A stretch of DNA of 64,000 nt from Euborellia annulipes (GCA_023213315.1 JAKCPI010014217.1:1-64000), one strand, 5' to 3'; shown: positions 30,406-41,879, counted from the stretch's first letter. Numbers and translations are program-made. The notes: generated by a model not told the origin, from the sequence alone.

Positions 30406-32324
30406 AATACAAAACTTAAATTGTTCTGCTGGATTTAGTATTGAGCGCTCACATATAAAAATAAATAAAGGAAGTATTTATCTAAATACAATAGATAATA
30501 TTGAGTATCAGCTCATCGAAGTTATTGATATTAATCAAGGTCTTTTTAAAAATCTGCAAACTAATGAAAATAAATTAAAGTCAATTCAAGAGTTTAGGAA
30601 TGTTATTAAAAATGATGGAGCAAATATAAGTATTGATTCTAATTTGATTAGTGATGAGGATTGGGAAAAGGCTCAATTTAAATATGAAGCAATACAACCT
30701 TTTTTATCTTTAAATAGTGATTATCTCGGAACAAGGGGGTTAGAAAAAAGAGCTATTGAATGTAATGTAAGTACTAGAACAATTCGGAATTGGATTTCTG
30801 CTTTTGAAGCAACTGGGTCAATTGTATCTTTATTGGATCAAAAAAGAGGTTGGTCAACAGGGAAAATTCGCTTAGATAATGATAGTGATCAGTTAATAAG
30901 AGAGGTGATACGGGACTATTATTTGACAAAGCAGCGCCCCTCAGTAGAAGCCACTATAAGAGAAATATATAGGCATTGTAATAAACTGAAAGTAAAGAAG
31001 CCAAGTAAGAATGCAATCCGTTTAAGAGTTAATCAAATATCTGAAAAAGAATATTTAAAAGGTAGAGGTTTTCGAGAGAAAGCGCGAAATAGATATACAC
31101 CAAAACCAGGACATTTTCCTGATGCAGACTATCCATTAAGTGTAATTCAAATAGACCATACTTCTGCTGACATAATATTAGTAGATGATAAATATAGAAA
31201 ACCTATTGGGCGACCATGGATTACTTTAGCTATAGATGTTTATAGCAGAATGATTACAGGGTTTTATATTTCGTTGGATGCACCCTCTGTGACATCTGTT
31301 GCAATGTGTTTAAGTAGAAGCATCTTAACTAAAGATAAATTGTTACATGAGTTAGGAATAACTGATGTTGAATGGCCAGTGTATGGATATCCTATCAAAA
31401 TTCATGTTGATAATGGTTCAGACTTTCGTTCTTTAAATTTAAAACAATCTTGTGCCTTACATGGGATTAATATTGAATTTAGACCCTTAGCAAGACCTGA
31501 ATTTGGAGGACATATAGAAAGGTTGATTGGTAGTTTCATGAAGAAGATCCATGAAATTCCAGGTACTACATTTTCTAATATATCTAAACGTATAGAATAT
31601 GACTCTGAAAAAAATGCAATTTTCACTTTCGATGAGTTCGAGAAATATATTGCACTTCACATCTCTAAAGTTTATCACTTGAGTGAACACACAGCTTTAA
31701 ATATGGCACCAATCCAGAAATGGAAAATTGGAATATTTGGAGATTCTATGAATGAAGGGATAGGCCTTCCAGCTTTTCCCACAGATGAACAGACTCTTAT
31801 TTTAGACTTCATGCCTTATTGGAAGCGTACAATTCAGCATACAGGTGTATGTATAGATAATCTTAAATATTATGATACCTGTTTAAATCCATATATTAAT
31901 AAAATAGATGAAAATGGGAAAGCTCAAAAATATATCTTTCGCCGTGATCCTCGAGATATTAGTAAGATCTGGTTTTTTGATCCTCTCCTTAAAAAATATT
32001 TTAAAGTCCCTTTTGCAAATCAGGCTTTACCTTGCTTAAGCATATGGGAATTTAAACAGATCTTAAAAATAGTCAGAACTCAACACCATACTGTAAATGA
32101 ACAATTGATTTATCAAGCTTGGGATGAAATGCAGTCTTTGATTGAGATTGCAGAAGTAAGCACAAAAAAGGATTCGTAGACAGGAACAACGTAAAAAAAT
32201 CCATAAAAAATCTCAAAATATATATGAGGATAACGCTACAAAAAATATTCCAATAGTTGAGTCGTTAAGTACTGAAGAAAATATTAGTAATCAAGGGTTT
32301 GGTTTTTACGAGGATATTGAATAA
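30398..32324 (+). CDS. tnsB: TnsB-like DDE transposase, C-terminal frameshift
   Basis: Retroviral-integrase-fold transposase that cuts and joins the 3' ends. After helix-turn-helix domains (RAIECNVSTRTIRNWI) come the catalytic residues D253 (QIDHTSADI), D338 (HVDNGSDFR) and E374 (GHIERLIG), a DD(35)E spacing. The open frame stops at 32179 after an A-run. The next frame continues with a charged tail ending NQGFGFYEDIE and a TAA that overlaps the tnsC ATG (TAATG). Such a tail is the expected TnsC-interacting segment. Joined length is about 642 residues. Confidence 0.92.
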
Positions 32325-33217
32325 TGTTGCAAGAATATCATCATGTGCATGAAAAATTTAGGCATATCTTATTTCGCTCGGAAAAAGAAAAACTTGCATT
32401 TTTAGAGGAGCCTCGATGGATTGGCTATTCAACAGCAAATTTAGTAATCGATAATTTACAAGGTTTAATGAATAAAGCTAAAAGACCTAGAATGCCTAAT
32501 TTATTAATTATTGGTGATTCTAATAATGGTAAAACAACTTTAATTAATCATTTTAATAAGAAGTTTGGCTCTACATATCTGAATGATAATCAAGATGCTG
32601 TTATTCCCGTAGTCACTATCCAAGCCCCTCCTTCTGCTAGTGAGAAGGATTTATATATTACTTTGATAGAGTTTTTGGGTTTACCTTATAGGTCAACGAG
32701 ACCTTCTATAGAGCTGCGATATCAAGTTTTACATGCATTCAGAGAATTACATGTGAGTATGTTAATTATTGATGAAATACATTCATTATTGACTGGAACA
32801 CCGCGACAACAACGACAAATAATGAATACTATAAAATTAATTTGTAATGAACTTCAAATTCCTATTGTGGGTGTTGGTACTAAAGATGCTGTAAGGGTAT
32901 TGCATACAGATCCCCAGCATGCAAGCCGTTTTGATGTTGTTGAAATTCCAATTTGGTCTAACAATAATGATTTTAAAAGATTATTGGGTAGCTTTGAAAA
33001 AATATTGCCTCTGAAAAAGGCTTCTAATTTACAAAATTCGGACCTTGCAACAAAGATACATCATATCAGTGAAGGCAATATCGGGAATGTTCATAGACTA
33101 TTAGTTGAATGTACAAGTGACGCGATAAAAAATGGAGAAGAAATTATTACTCTTAATAATATTAAGGATAAGTCATGGTTAAGACCGACTCAAGGAATAA
33201 GAAGAATTATCAAGTAA
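32324..33217 (+). CDS. tnsC: TnsC-like AAA+ regulator ATPase
   Basis: 297-residue AAA+ ATPase that links target selectors to the transposase. Walker A is IIGDSNNGKTTL (about residues 62-72) and Walker B is MLIIDEIHSLL. The sensor region VGVGTKDA is also present. Size and motifs match TniB/TnsC. Its ATG overlaps the tnsB stop, and its 3' end overlaps tniQ by 43 bases, so the genes form one operon. Confidence 0.92.
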   Translation: MLQEYHHVHEKFRHILFRSEKEKLAFLEEPRWIGYSTANLVIDNLQGLMNKAKRPRMPNLLIIGDSNNGKTTLINHFNKKFGSTYLNDNQDAVIPVVTIQAPPSASEKDLYITLIEFLGLPYRSTRPSIELRYQVLHAFRELHVSMLIIDEIHSLLTGTPRQQRQIMNTIKLICNELQIPIVGVGTKDAVRVLHTDPQHASRFDVVEIPIWSNNNDFKRLLGSFEKILPLKKASNLQNSDLATKIHHISEGNIGNVHRLLVECTSDAIKNGEEIITLNNIKDKSWLRPTQGIRRIIK

Positions 33218-34350
33218 GTAGACTACCTATTCAAACAGCATTTCACGAAGATGAAAGTATTAACTCATGGATGATTCGTGCGGCATTAAACCAGGGATGT
33301 TCTCCACTTATATTCACTCAATATTATTGGGGGAATCACAGGCTCTGGACATATGATTTAGATAAAGGATTTGATTATATCGATTCAGCTATAAATAAAG
33401 ATATTTCTAAACTTGCTAGTATTGATATTGAAAAAATGATTGAGTTTCATACGCTTTATAAATTCTATAAGCATATGGAATATGGTGGAGATTATTATAA
33501 AAAAAATACCTCTTGGATTGTTCCGTTAGCAAAAAGAAATCGTTTGAGTTTTTTAGGATATCAGTATTGTCCAATTTGTTTCTTAAATGAAAATTTAGAT
33601 CCATATTTAAGAGTAAATTGGCGTTTTACTTGGAATATTTTCTGTCTCAAACATAAAGTCTTATTACAGAATAGGTGTTATTCTTGTGGTGAAGTTTATC
33701 AGCCCCAACTTATAGAGATCTCAAAAAAAAATATTAATCATTGCTCAAGTTGTAATAAAAAACTAGAAGTAGATGAATCACAACAAATTTTTGATATCAA
33801 AATGAAATATCAAGCCTATGAATTCCAGTTAAAAGCTCAAAATGTTTATTTAAATGGTTTTGGAGAATTTTTAGGGCAAGAATTAAAATTTAAAGATTGG
33901 TTTCAAAATGTATTATTTTTTCTAAATATAATAAGAAAAGGATGTGAAAATCCGAATTACATGTTTGGGAAGGTACTTAATGAATTTAAAATTCCATTGG
34001 ATAAAATAAAATTACCTTTAGATCCATTGGGTATAAATTATTTACCTATAATTTCAAGATGTGAACTCTTCTCAATTCTTGAGTTGTTATTGAAAGTGAG
34101 TAGAGAGCAATGGGTCGAAACATTAATAAAATATAATGTAAAACAAAATAGTTTTTATTGGTCAAAGAATATGACAATTCCGATAGGATTTTACTCTATC
34201 TATCAATATCTTCCTAACCTGACTAAGGTACAGCCTTATTCAAGAGTCTCGAATGGAATTAAAAGTAAGAAAACTATATCAAAAGAATGGAAAGCATTAG
34301 AAAAGAAATTCAAGCGTATGGAATTTTATGAAAAGCGTAAGCCGAAATAA
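33175..34350 (+). CDS. tniQ: TniQ-family target-site adaptor
   Basis: 391 residues. The TniQ opening is RLPIQTAFHEDESINSWMIR, followed by two zinc-finger pairs: CPIC...CLKH and CYSC...CSSC, around residues 135-200. TniQ/TnsD proteins bridge target recognition and TnsC. The protein is larger than minimal CAST TniQ but shorter than Tn7 TnsD. In comM-targeting elements the site is chosen by TnsF with this protein, so TniQ here is probably an adaptor rather than the DNA reader. Confidence 0.88.
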   Translation: MVKTDSRNKKNYQVSRLPIQTAFHEDESINSWMIRAALNQGCSPLIFTQYYWGNHRLWTYDLDKGFDYIDSAINKDISKLASIDIEKMIEFHTLYKFYKHMEYGGDYYKKNTSWIVPLAKRNRLSFLGYQYCPICFLNENLDPYLRVNWRFTWNIFCLKHKVLLQNRCYSCGEVYQPQLIEISKKNINHCSSCNKKLEVDESQQIFDIKMKYQAYEFQLKAQNVYLNGFGEFLGQELKFKDWFQNVLFFLNIIRKGCENPNYMFGKVLNEFKIPLDKIKLPLDPLGINYLPIISRCELFSILELLLKVSREQWVETLIKYNVKQNSFYWSKNMTIPIGFYSIYQYLPNLTKVQPYSRVSNGIKSKKTISKEWKALEKKFKRMEFYEKRKPK

Positions 34351-35738
34351 TATTCAACAATGTGATTGGTGTAGCCAGATCCTAAAAAAGTTCATCGTCG
34401 TTATAAAGGCGAGATTTATTGCATTAATTGTTATAAAACATGGTTTATTGTGAAAAAATGTATGACTTGTGGCCTAAATGCAAGATTACATAAGAAGAAA
34501 AGCATTCAATATGTGAAAAATGTAAAAGAAAGCAACCATGTATTCGTTGCGGAAAATCGGTATTCAAGTATGGTTCAACTACAAAATATGGAAGAGTTTG
34601 TAAGAGTTGTTATCAGAACTATTTTAAAGAGAAAAAAATATGTGATATATGTTATCAATTAAATAGAAGCATTTTTAGAGATAAAGAGAATTATAATAGA
34701 GTTACTTGCCTCAGTTGCTATAGAAAGAAAAGCTATAAAACATGCCCAGAGTGTAGGAAATATAGAAAACTAATAACGACCGAAGGAGGCGAAAGATGCG
34801 AAAAGTGCGCATTGTATGAAAAGGTGAATTGTAAGAGATGTAAGAAAACTATGTCTGCTAGTTTTGGGACATATTGTTGGGACTGCTATTGGTTAAATAA
34901 AGCTGAGCATGATATGAGAATTTCTTGCTATATATTTTATTCGAATGTAATTAAAAGGCAATATTGTGATTTTATTAAATGGTTAAGTTTAGAATATAAA
35001 AGTAACATAGCTAGTATGAGAGTAAATAAATATATAAATTTTTTTATCACATGTGATAGGGTGTGGTCTATAATTCCTGACTATCAATGCCTTCTTGAAT
35101 ATTTTAAACCTTTAGGACTTCGGAAAAATTTAGTTGTAATGAAATGGCTTTATAGTACATTAGATTATGAAGTAGATGAAGACGCAAAATTAGAACTATC
35201 TGAACTAACTAGAATTAATAGTTTACTTAATAAATTCAAGGGTGAAATTCCTGTTTGTATAAATAAATATTACATCTATTTACTTGATAAGTTGAAAAGA
35301 GAGAAAATAAGAATAAAGACTGTAAGAATGGCACTGCAACCAGCAATAGATATTATGCTTAAATTTGATTTAAAAAATAATGAAATAATTAATCAAGAGC
35401 AGGTCAATATTTTTTTGGTAGAAAAATATGGGCAAAGAAATACACTCTCTGGATTCTTGTCATTTATAAACAATGATTATAAGTTAAATTTAAAATGTAT
35501 AAAAAAAGAAGATAGTGTTTTCAAGCTAAAGAGGCGCATTTATTTAGAGAAAGAATTATTTAAGCTTAGTAAAGGTACAGAATTTTTAAAGGAGGATAAA
35601 ATAAGATGGGTAAGGTTATCAATGGAGTATTTTCATAACGTAATTTATAGAAATAAAGAATATAATTATATATGTGAGAATAGTTATTTAATTGTAGAAG
35701 TGTATTCTAATAAATATACTATACCCTATCCATTTTAG
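34328..35738 (+). CDS. tnsF: TnsF-like comM target selector, frameshifted
   Basis: About 470 residues when read through two breaks (near 34378 and 34493). The first about 190 residues hold twelve CxxC motifs (CDWC, CINC, CMTC, CEKC, CIRC, CKSC, CDIC, CLSC, CPEC, CEKC, CKRC, CWDC), enough for up to six zinc ribbons. The C-terminal half is helical and resembles a tyrosine-recombinase core-binding domain (INKYYIYLLDKLKREKIRIK, then QRNTLSGFLSFI), with no catalytic R..HxxR..Y set seen. TnsF, an inactivated tyrosine recombinase that directs Tn6022-like elements to comM, is the established match. The gene is tniE in older AbaR nomenclature. It overlaps the tniQ end. Confidence 0.82.
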
Positions 35739-35770
35739 AAAGATGGCTTTAACCATCTTTCTTTTTCTTA
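35738..35770 (+). terminator. terminator of the transposition operon
   Basis: GAAAGATGG-ctttaa-CCATCTTTC followed by TTTTTCTT. The stem begins at the last base of the tnsF stop codon. Confidence 0.8.
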
Positions 35771-35788
35771 ATGGCGTAGTCGAGTGCA

Positions 35789-36462
35789 TTAATCATATTT
35801 TTGAAGTTTTAGAGATGTGAAATTATTAAATACTGAAGTTATTTGAAATAATACTACAATAAATATCAAAGCATAAAAAAGTAAAACTGAAAGTTTGGAT
35901 GTGTTTTTAAAAAATTTTGTACGTGAATATTACTTAATTGAGTTTGGATAAGTATAAAAGTTGCTAAAATTGTTGGGAAAATTCCTATTTTATCAATGGT
36001 GCCAGTTATAATAGAAGTTCTTCTATCAAAATGTTCTTTTTCATAAGTTATTTCTAATTTAGATAATTCTAGATCATCTAAATTAAATTTTAATAATTTT
36101 GGTAAAAAACTTAATTTTTGATCGAGTGTTTGTCTCTGTATTGTTTAATAATTGAGATTCAGGTTCTTTAATAAAAGAATGTAGATTTTTGCGTGATTGA
36201 TAAATATCAACTAAAGTACTAATTAATAAAGAAATTTCTGAAACAAATATAAATATAAAAGCAAGTACAATTAGATCTTGATTTTTAAAAAATGCACCTG
36301 AAATTATTAAAACTAATGAAAAAACGAAGGAAATAGTGCTGATACCAATAAAACCATAATATAATTGCTTATCTCTTTTATGTATTCTTTTTCTTAAATT
36401 GATTGATATTTTTCAATTTCTAGTAAGATTAATTTAATTTTTTTTTGATCTGAATTTAACAT
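35789..36462 (-). CDS. multi-pass membrane protein, unknown, frameshifted
   Basis: Found by reading through three A/T-run frameshifts; no single frame is long. The start is ATG 36462 with AGGAGATGA before it, and the TAA is at 35791-35789. The path gives about 225 residues: an N-terminal helix (IKLILLEIEKY), two membrane helices (GISTISFVFSLVLIISG and LIVLAFIFIFVSEISLLIS), a cytosolic middle part (KLSFLPKLLKFNLDDLELSK), then two more helices (GIFPTILATFILIQ and VLLFYALIFIVVLFQI). It lies 113 bases downstream of the GAP1 gene on the same strand, with a possible own promoter between. It could be the membrane component or an independent gene. No family recognised; a SLATT-like role is only a guess. 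Confidence 0.55.
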
Positions 36463-36574
36463 TTCATCTCCTAATTTTGTAAACTATATAATGATATTTA
36501 AAATTTCAAGTAAGCCATAATTAAATAATTGATAAATAGATCTTATAGCAAATAATAGATAGTTTTCATATCAG

Positions 36575-38967
36575 TTATTCTAAAATTTCAACAAGCTGTT
36601 TTACTTCTTTATTATGTGGGAATTCTTGATACAAAATGGTTGCTATATTTTTAGGATAATCTTGAGTTTTTCCATTTGAAGCAGATTTTATTGCATGTAC
36701 CCATTGATCATAAATGGTGCCACTTGTGATTAAATCGCTAGTATTTCCTCCCGCCATCAGCCATATAGTTTTCAACCTTTCAGGGAAAAGTTCTGTGCAG
36801 AGTTCTATAACTATTTCATCAATTTCTTGAGGAGAAATAATAGTTCTAGATGTAGGGAAACTTCTTGCTTCAAATAATCTCAGTTTCAATCTATCTTTTT
36901 TGGATAGTAAATTTCTAATATGAGGAATAGTATCCTTAAAAATCTTTTTCCATCTTTATAAGATGAGTAAATATCTTTAGCGATACCTTTCCAACTGTTT
37001 TCACTAATAACTTTGCCAATTAGATTTGCATGTTTTTCCCAATTACCATGACTTAATAAATATCTTGCGGTTTTCTCACTTATAGAATTCCATTGAATTA
37101 ATTGTATAATTGCATTAGGGGGAAGAGAGGATTTTTGTTGAGCAAGTTGAATAATTTTTTGACTAAGTAATGGTTCTGGTTGACTAATATTTTTAACCAG
37201 CAATAGTGTTAATATTTTCTCTGCAACATTATTTATTATTAACTCCTTTTGAGGGGAACTAATATTTGACCATATTAATGGTCTTTTTTCATAATTAAGA
37301 ACGATAGTAGATATTTCATCATCAATATAAAGTATTTGAATTATTTTCTTAAAATCCTCATAGACAGGAGTGATGCTAATAATTTTTTCTAAAATATATG
37401 TAATATAATACTTTTTTAGTTTCTTTATTCGGTAGGATTTTATTGTTTAAATTTAAACAATTTAGCCAGACTTTAACCCAAATATGATCCTCTAAATCAA
37501 TCCTGTCTAAGATTTTTCCATCTAATATAATTCTATCTGTTATATATGGTAGGAGTTCTAATTTTTTTGTTTCAATAATAGAGTAAACAATTTCTGAGTT
37601 AGGAAATTATCTACTAAAGCTTGTAAACTTGTTGAGCTATTAAAGCTTAATTGGTATTCAAGGGATTCTTCAGCATTGTATAAATATCCTACAGCTAATG
37701 CATGAACATAGGATAAATCATTTGTAATACAAAAATTCAAGAAATTTGCAGTAACATTCTCTTTTGAGAAAGTGGAGTTTCTCCATAATTTACTTTCAAA
37801 TGATTTTTTATCAATTATCATTTTTGCTATAATTTCTGAAATTATAGGATTTGATAATATTGTTAAATATTTTGAAGCTAATATATTTGTCTCATTTATA
37901 ATATGATTAAAACCTTCTAAAATTACCTTATTCCACCATTCATGTGCTTTTTTTCATTAGCTGTTCTTAGAATTTTCTCAATTTTATTTATGTTAAAATT
38001 ATTTTCTATACTTAAAATCATCCAGTTTTGAATTTCAATATTATAGCCTGGTGTTAAAAGTATATTTCCAAGAGTAAAAATTTGATCAATATCTAAGTTT
38101 TCTATATTTTTATTTATAAAATCTATACTTTTAGTAACTAGATTTATAATTAATTGATTGTTTTCTTTTTTTGAGGATAAACAAGTTCTTAATAGTTTTA
38201 TAGCATTTGATGTGTTGGGGCTTTGCTTAAACTCTATATGACTATTAATAATTTTTTCTACAATTTTTAATTCATTTAGTTTGTTGTACTCGCATATCAA
38301 TTCTTTGAAAAATAAGAAATTATCTCCTTGCTTGTTTAATAAATACTTAACAATGTTTTTTATTGCTTTTTCACTATCATTTTCAATTTTATTATATTTA
38401 TCTAACCAAGATGAATCATAATTTCCTAATATACAATATAATGTCGGATTGAGTAGAGTAGTTGTATCTTGCTCTTTGAAAACACAATGAAGAGATAAAT
38501 TCTGACGAGAATTTGGCCATAGAGTTTCCCATAAAAAACTTATAATATCTGGCCATTTTTTAAAATCACTTGTTAAACATACAATGTTTGAATCTATAAG
38601 TGTATTTAATATAGTTAAACATTCATCATGAGATAAAGAGGATTTTACGATATTCTCGCCAACTAACGTATTGATCACATTATCTATCTTTTCATGCTCA
38701 GATACTTGATTGATGGGCCAAATTGCTACTTTACTTTTCAGAACCAGATCTTGTTTGACTTAAATCTGGTTTTGTACACCAAATAGCGTATTAGCTACCA
38801 ATTGGCCCACAATTAAGAGTATAACGCCAAGTTGTGGGCTGACTTGGAGGAATATCTGTGAGACTAATTAGTTCTACAGGAAATTCAATGTCTGTTCCTG
38901 AAACTAATTTATGGCCGCGAGAAGTGTAACCAAATTCTAAATATTTGGGCCAAAGTATTGTATCCAT
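36575..38967 (-). CDS. GAP1-like GTPase-associated protein with C-terminal effector-associated domain; broken frame
   Basis: Read across about seven indels, this is one protein of about 795 residues. It begins ILWPKYLEFGYTSRGHKLV, then LTDIPPSQPTTWRYTLNCG, the pattern of the GAP1-N domain (GY..GH-L). A long helical middle of weak similarity follows, and it ends in an effector-associated domain (LKTIWLMAGGNTSDLITSGT, then FPHNKEVKQLVEIL). That domain closely resembles the C-terminus of the nucleoside-phosphorylase gene at 41880-43152. An in-frame TAA follows GPIGS at about codon 57 (38793-38791), with YAIWCTKPDLSQTRSG resuming directly after it. It may be an error or a true nonsense mutation. 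It is 34 bases after the double-GTPase-1 gene. Proposed role: scaffold linking the GTPases to the effector. Confidence 0.68.
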
Positions 38968-39001
38968 TATTATTAACCGTAAATCCAAACTATAGGTGAA
39001 G

Positions 39002-39814
39002 TTAGATCAGAATTTTTTCATGTGTATTTGGTGGAATAATCCATCCTTGATTTTCAGGTCCATGATCCACGAAAGCATTTTGTGATCTTCCATTTAAAGA
39101 TCTGCCTAGGGAAGATAGACCCCATATGGAAATTTTATCTTTTTCCCAATTCGAATTTAAGAATTGATTTAATAAAGGTAATTCTGTTTCAAAAACTTCT
39201 TTAGGTATAGTACCTGTTGAGTTGGGTATCTGATCATAACAAGATAATACAATTGCAAGTTTGGGTTTAGAAACTCTTTGGCTCTTTTTTAAATTACAAA
39301 TATGAAGAATTATTTGAAATAATTCAATCCACCAAACATTGGCATCTACAGTATCTGATTCTGGCTTTATACTATTTTTGACGATATCTCTATTTGCTAG
39401 TAAATCCTCAATGTTATGTTTGTATTTGTTTTCATCATTTAATCGGATGAATACCATCCAACCATTCGCCGTGTTTAAAGACTCAATCCATTTCTCATTT
39501 ACTGATCTGCTCTCAAAAATATGTGTTAATTGCTCACCAGCATAGTCAAACCAAGTAAGATCCACCTCTTTATCACCCTTGATGAGTAGAGGCAAGGAAA
39601 CATTTGCAAATTGTGAGGATGTTGTTCTTTGCGGATTAGTACCCATAGCTAATCTTTCCAGAGCTTCTTGAAAGATATCAAGATTGTCTGGAGTATTTCT
39701 TATAGTAATTTGTTGTTCTACTCCACGGGTTAATCTTCCATATAGTTGTGCTGAATAAACAGTTTTACCACTATTTGGCTTTCCCAATACCATAATAGAA
39801 TTAGTTTTATCCAT
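39002..39814 (-). CDS. double-GTPase-1-like P-loop GTPase
   Basis: 270 residues from the ATG at 39814 (MDKTNSIMVLGKPNSGKT). The P-loop GKPNSGKT is at about residues 11-18, followed by VYSAQLYGRL. A switch/Walker B-like DYAGEQ motif occurs in TWFDYAGEQLTHI, and AIVLSCYDQIP is in the position of the base-recognition loop. This pattern matches DO-GTPase1 of GAP1-type conflict systems. The start overlaps the end of the double-GTPase-2 gene by eight bases (ATGGATAA), indicating translational coupling. The longer frame to 39835 is not needed. No frameshift occurs in this gene. Confidence 0.72.
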   Translation of the reverse strand: MDKTNSIMVLGKPNSGKTVYSAQLYGRLTRGVEQQITIRNTPDNLDIFQEALERLAMGTNPQRTTSSQFANVSLPLLIKGDKEVDLTWFDYAGEQLTHIFESRSVNEKWIESLNTANGWMVFIRLNDENKYKHNIEDLLANRDIVKNSIKPESDTVDANVWWIELFQIILHICNLKKSQRVSKPKLAIVLSCYDQIPNSTGTIPKEVFETELPLLNQFLNSNWEKDKISIWGLSSLGRSLNGRSQNAFVDHGPENQGWIIPPNTHEKILI

Positions 39815-40762
39815 GGCTTCCTCTAAATGTTTCAAATATAGAATTACCGATAATAGGATCGATAATTTCTGAGTGTTTTACTGAAACATTTGCCATCAAT
39901 TCATCAATTATAGTAAACATTTCATTAGGTTGTGTTATTGAACAATGGTGGTTAGATGTTGTGCAGAAATTAATTGACTTAAGGTTACGAATGATTAAAT
40001 CACGAATCGTTTTAGGAACATTATTATCTGCTTCAGCTTTAGTCCAAACTAAAGCAACATGCTTTGCATACTGATAGTCTCTTAAGCGATCAAAAATACT
40101 TGAGATATCATGCCTAGTACTTCCACGAATTTTAGCGTCTTTGTGAGAAAGTTTTTCTGAATCAGAAGTTATAATAAGTAAGTCAGAATTAGTTATTACC
40201 CAATCAGCACCTTTAGCTAATTGGGGATTTGTTGCCCATTGATTGAACCATTCTCCTGGAGCATCTATAAATATTAGATCACGAATTACATCGTTTTTAT
40301 CTCGAAAAGATAAGTGTAAAAAACCAGGAGTTCTTGCATCTCCTCTTGGAGTTCGGGGAGGAAAGTCTGGAGATGATAGTGGAGATGAGAACCTAGAGTT
40401 TTTTGCTAATGCTTCCCATGATTCAAGGGTATAACTTGCCCAGAAATCACCAAAACTTAATTTTTTACCATTTAAAATCTGTAAATATAATGACAGTAAT
40501 AGTGTAGTTTTTCCTGCTTCTGCTGGTCCAACTATCCCAATAATTAAAGGCTTTCTAATATCCGATAATTTCTGAAGGCCCTTGAATCCTAGATGTATTC
40601 CACTCCAAAAACTTTATAAGAAGGTTTGGATGTATCATCAATTAATGGTTCATCAGTTCCATCAGTTTTAATGAAACATTCACAGTCAGATGCTTTGAGA
40701 TAACCCTTTTCACAACTTATACCATCTTCAATGCCACATTCTGGATTACTACATTTATCCAT
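39807..40762 (-). CDS. double-GTPase-2-like TRAFAC GTPase with zinc-ribbon N-terminus, frameshifted
   Basis: About 318 residues read across one indel near 40605 (KVF|FWSG). The N-terminus carries Cys4, Cys9, Cys17, Cys27 and Cys29 (CSNPECGIEDG, then SDCECF), likely a zinc site. The GTPase domain has P-loop GIVGPAEAGKTTLLLSLY (about residue 78), Walker B IFIDAPGEWF, and VALVWTKAEAD near the NKxD position. The composition and P-loop match DO-GTPase2. AGGA lies seven bases before the ATG. It sits eight bases after the GASH-like gene and overlaps the double-GTPase-1 gene, in one tight operon. Confidence 0.7.
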
Positions 40763-40770
40763 TTTTATTC

Positions 40771-41865
40771 CTAAAATTCATAAACTTGCTCTTGTCTATA
40801 AATAGCTTTCGCTAAATCTGGCAAAGATATTTCTTCTATTGGGACAATACATTGTTTCTTTAAATCTTCTAAATCGATATCAGTTTTAAATGCTGAAATT
40901 ATTAGGTCCCTTATATTTAAGTAATTGTGATTTTCAGAAACTTTAAGACTACTAAATATTTCTTTAGATAAAAGTTCCTCTTTACTCTCTCTAATTCTAC
41001 TAGGATCTCTATTAATGGATACTTTTTCCCGTAATTAGAATTTTCAATTTGGCTAATTGACTCAGCCAGAATATAAGTTGAACTAACAGGGGCTGGGTGT
41101 CCTTTTAGCAGCTGTAGTAAATCTACTGCCATTACCAGTGGATTAAGTAGATGATCAATTTCTCTATAACTTTTATAAAAACTTTGAGAATATTTAGCTT
41201 CATACCACCAGAGTATGTCTAGTTGTTCATTCTGGTATTTAAAAGGGCTTTCTAGTACTGTAAAGCCAGAATTGATTTGTTCATTTAGTTCTTTAAATGT
41301 ACTTGTAAAAGTTGTTGCAATTTTTTCAGCAGATATCTCATCTTCACTCAGAATGTCTTCACTATTAAAATCTTTATTTTTCAAATTTTTGAAAGTTAAT
41401 TTTTCTTTGTAAGTGCAATAAGATAGAGCATTAAGTTTTATATTCCATTCATCAATTAGTTCTTTAGTAAGAATCATATGATGGTCTTTACCTGATAAAT
41501 ATGGCCAAAGATCAATTATACTTAATACCAATTTAGATGCGTGACTTTTATCCTTTTCAGCAAGTTTTATACATGCATATAGAACCATAGCCGTAAGTAA
41601 TCTATTAGGTTTTTCATCTAGATAAATATAACTAATATTCGTCCAGTGTTTTTCTAATGTAGTATATGCGGCTTGCATTGCTAAGTTTGTTTCAAAAATG
41701 ACTCTTTAATTAAAGTATGACATCCATCAATTAATAGATTAGATTTCATATTTTTGTAAATTCTTCAGCTGCAGCATTTACCTTATTAAAGCGATCATCA
41801 CTTTCAGTAATTTGTTTATCAAAACAACCTGCTATTTTTAAAGCTTCTTGAAAAGTCATACTCAT
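40771..41865 (-). CDS. GASH-like helical GTPase-associated protein, frameshifted
   Basis: About 365 residues read across three A/T-run indels (near 41755, 41695 and 41032). The central frame (253 residues) is wholly helical: TAMVLYACIKLAEKDKSHAS, ISAEKIATTFTSTFKELNEQ, LDILWWYEAKYSQSFYKSYR, VMAVDLLQLLKGHPAP. The phrase 'LWWYEAKYS.S...Y' with a following GHPAPVSS is what I recall from the GTPase-associated system helical (GASH) family. The start is at 41865 with GGA upstream, and the stop is eight bases before the double-GTPase-2 start. Proposed role: regulatory partner of the two GTPases. Confidence 0.6.
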
Positions 41866-41879
41866 TAGTTAATTCCAAC

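Noticed and set aside
36575..37821. Three separate small genes at 36575-36889, 36886-37203 and 37558-37821
   Set aside because: Reading across A/T-run shifts joins them, with no intervening stops in the corrected path, to the upstream GAP1-like frame as one protein.
40243..40434. Plus-strand open frame within the double-GTPase-2 gene
   Set aside because: It is a shadow of the minus-strand GTPase, which shows a P-loop and the Walker B DAPGE in the correct frame.
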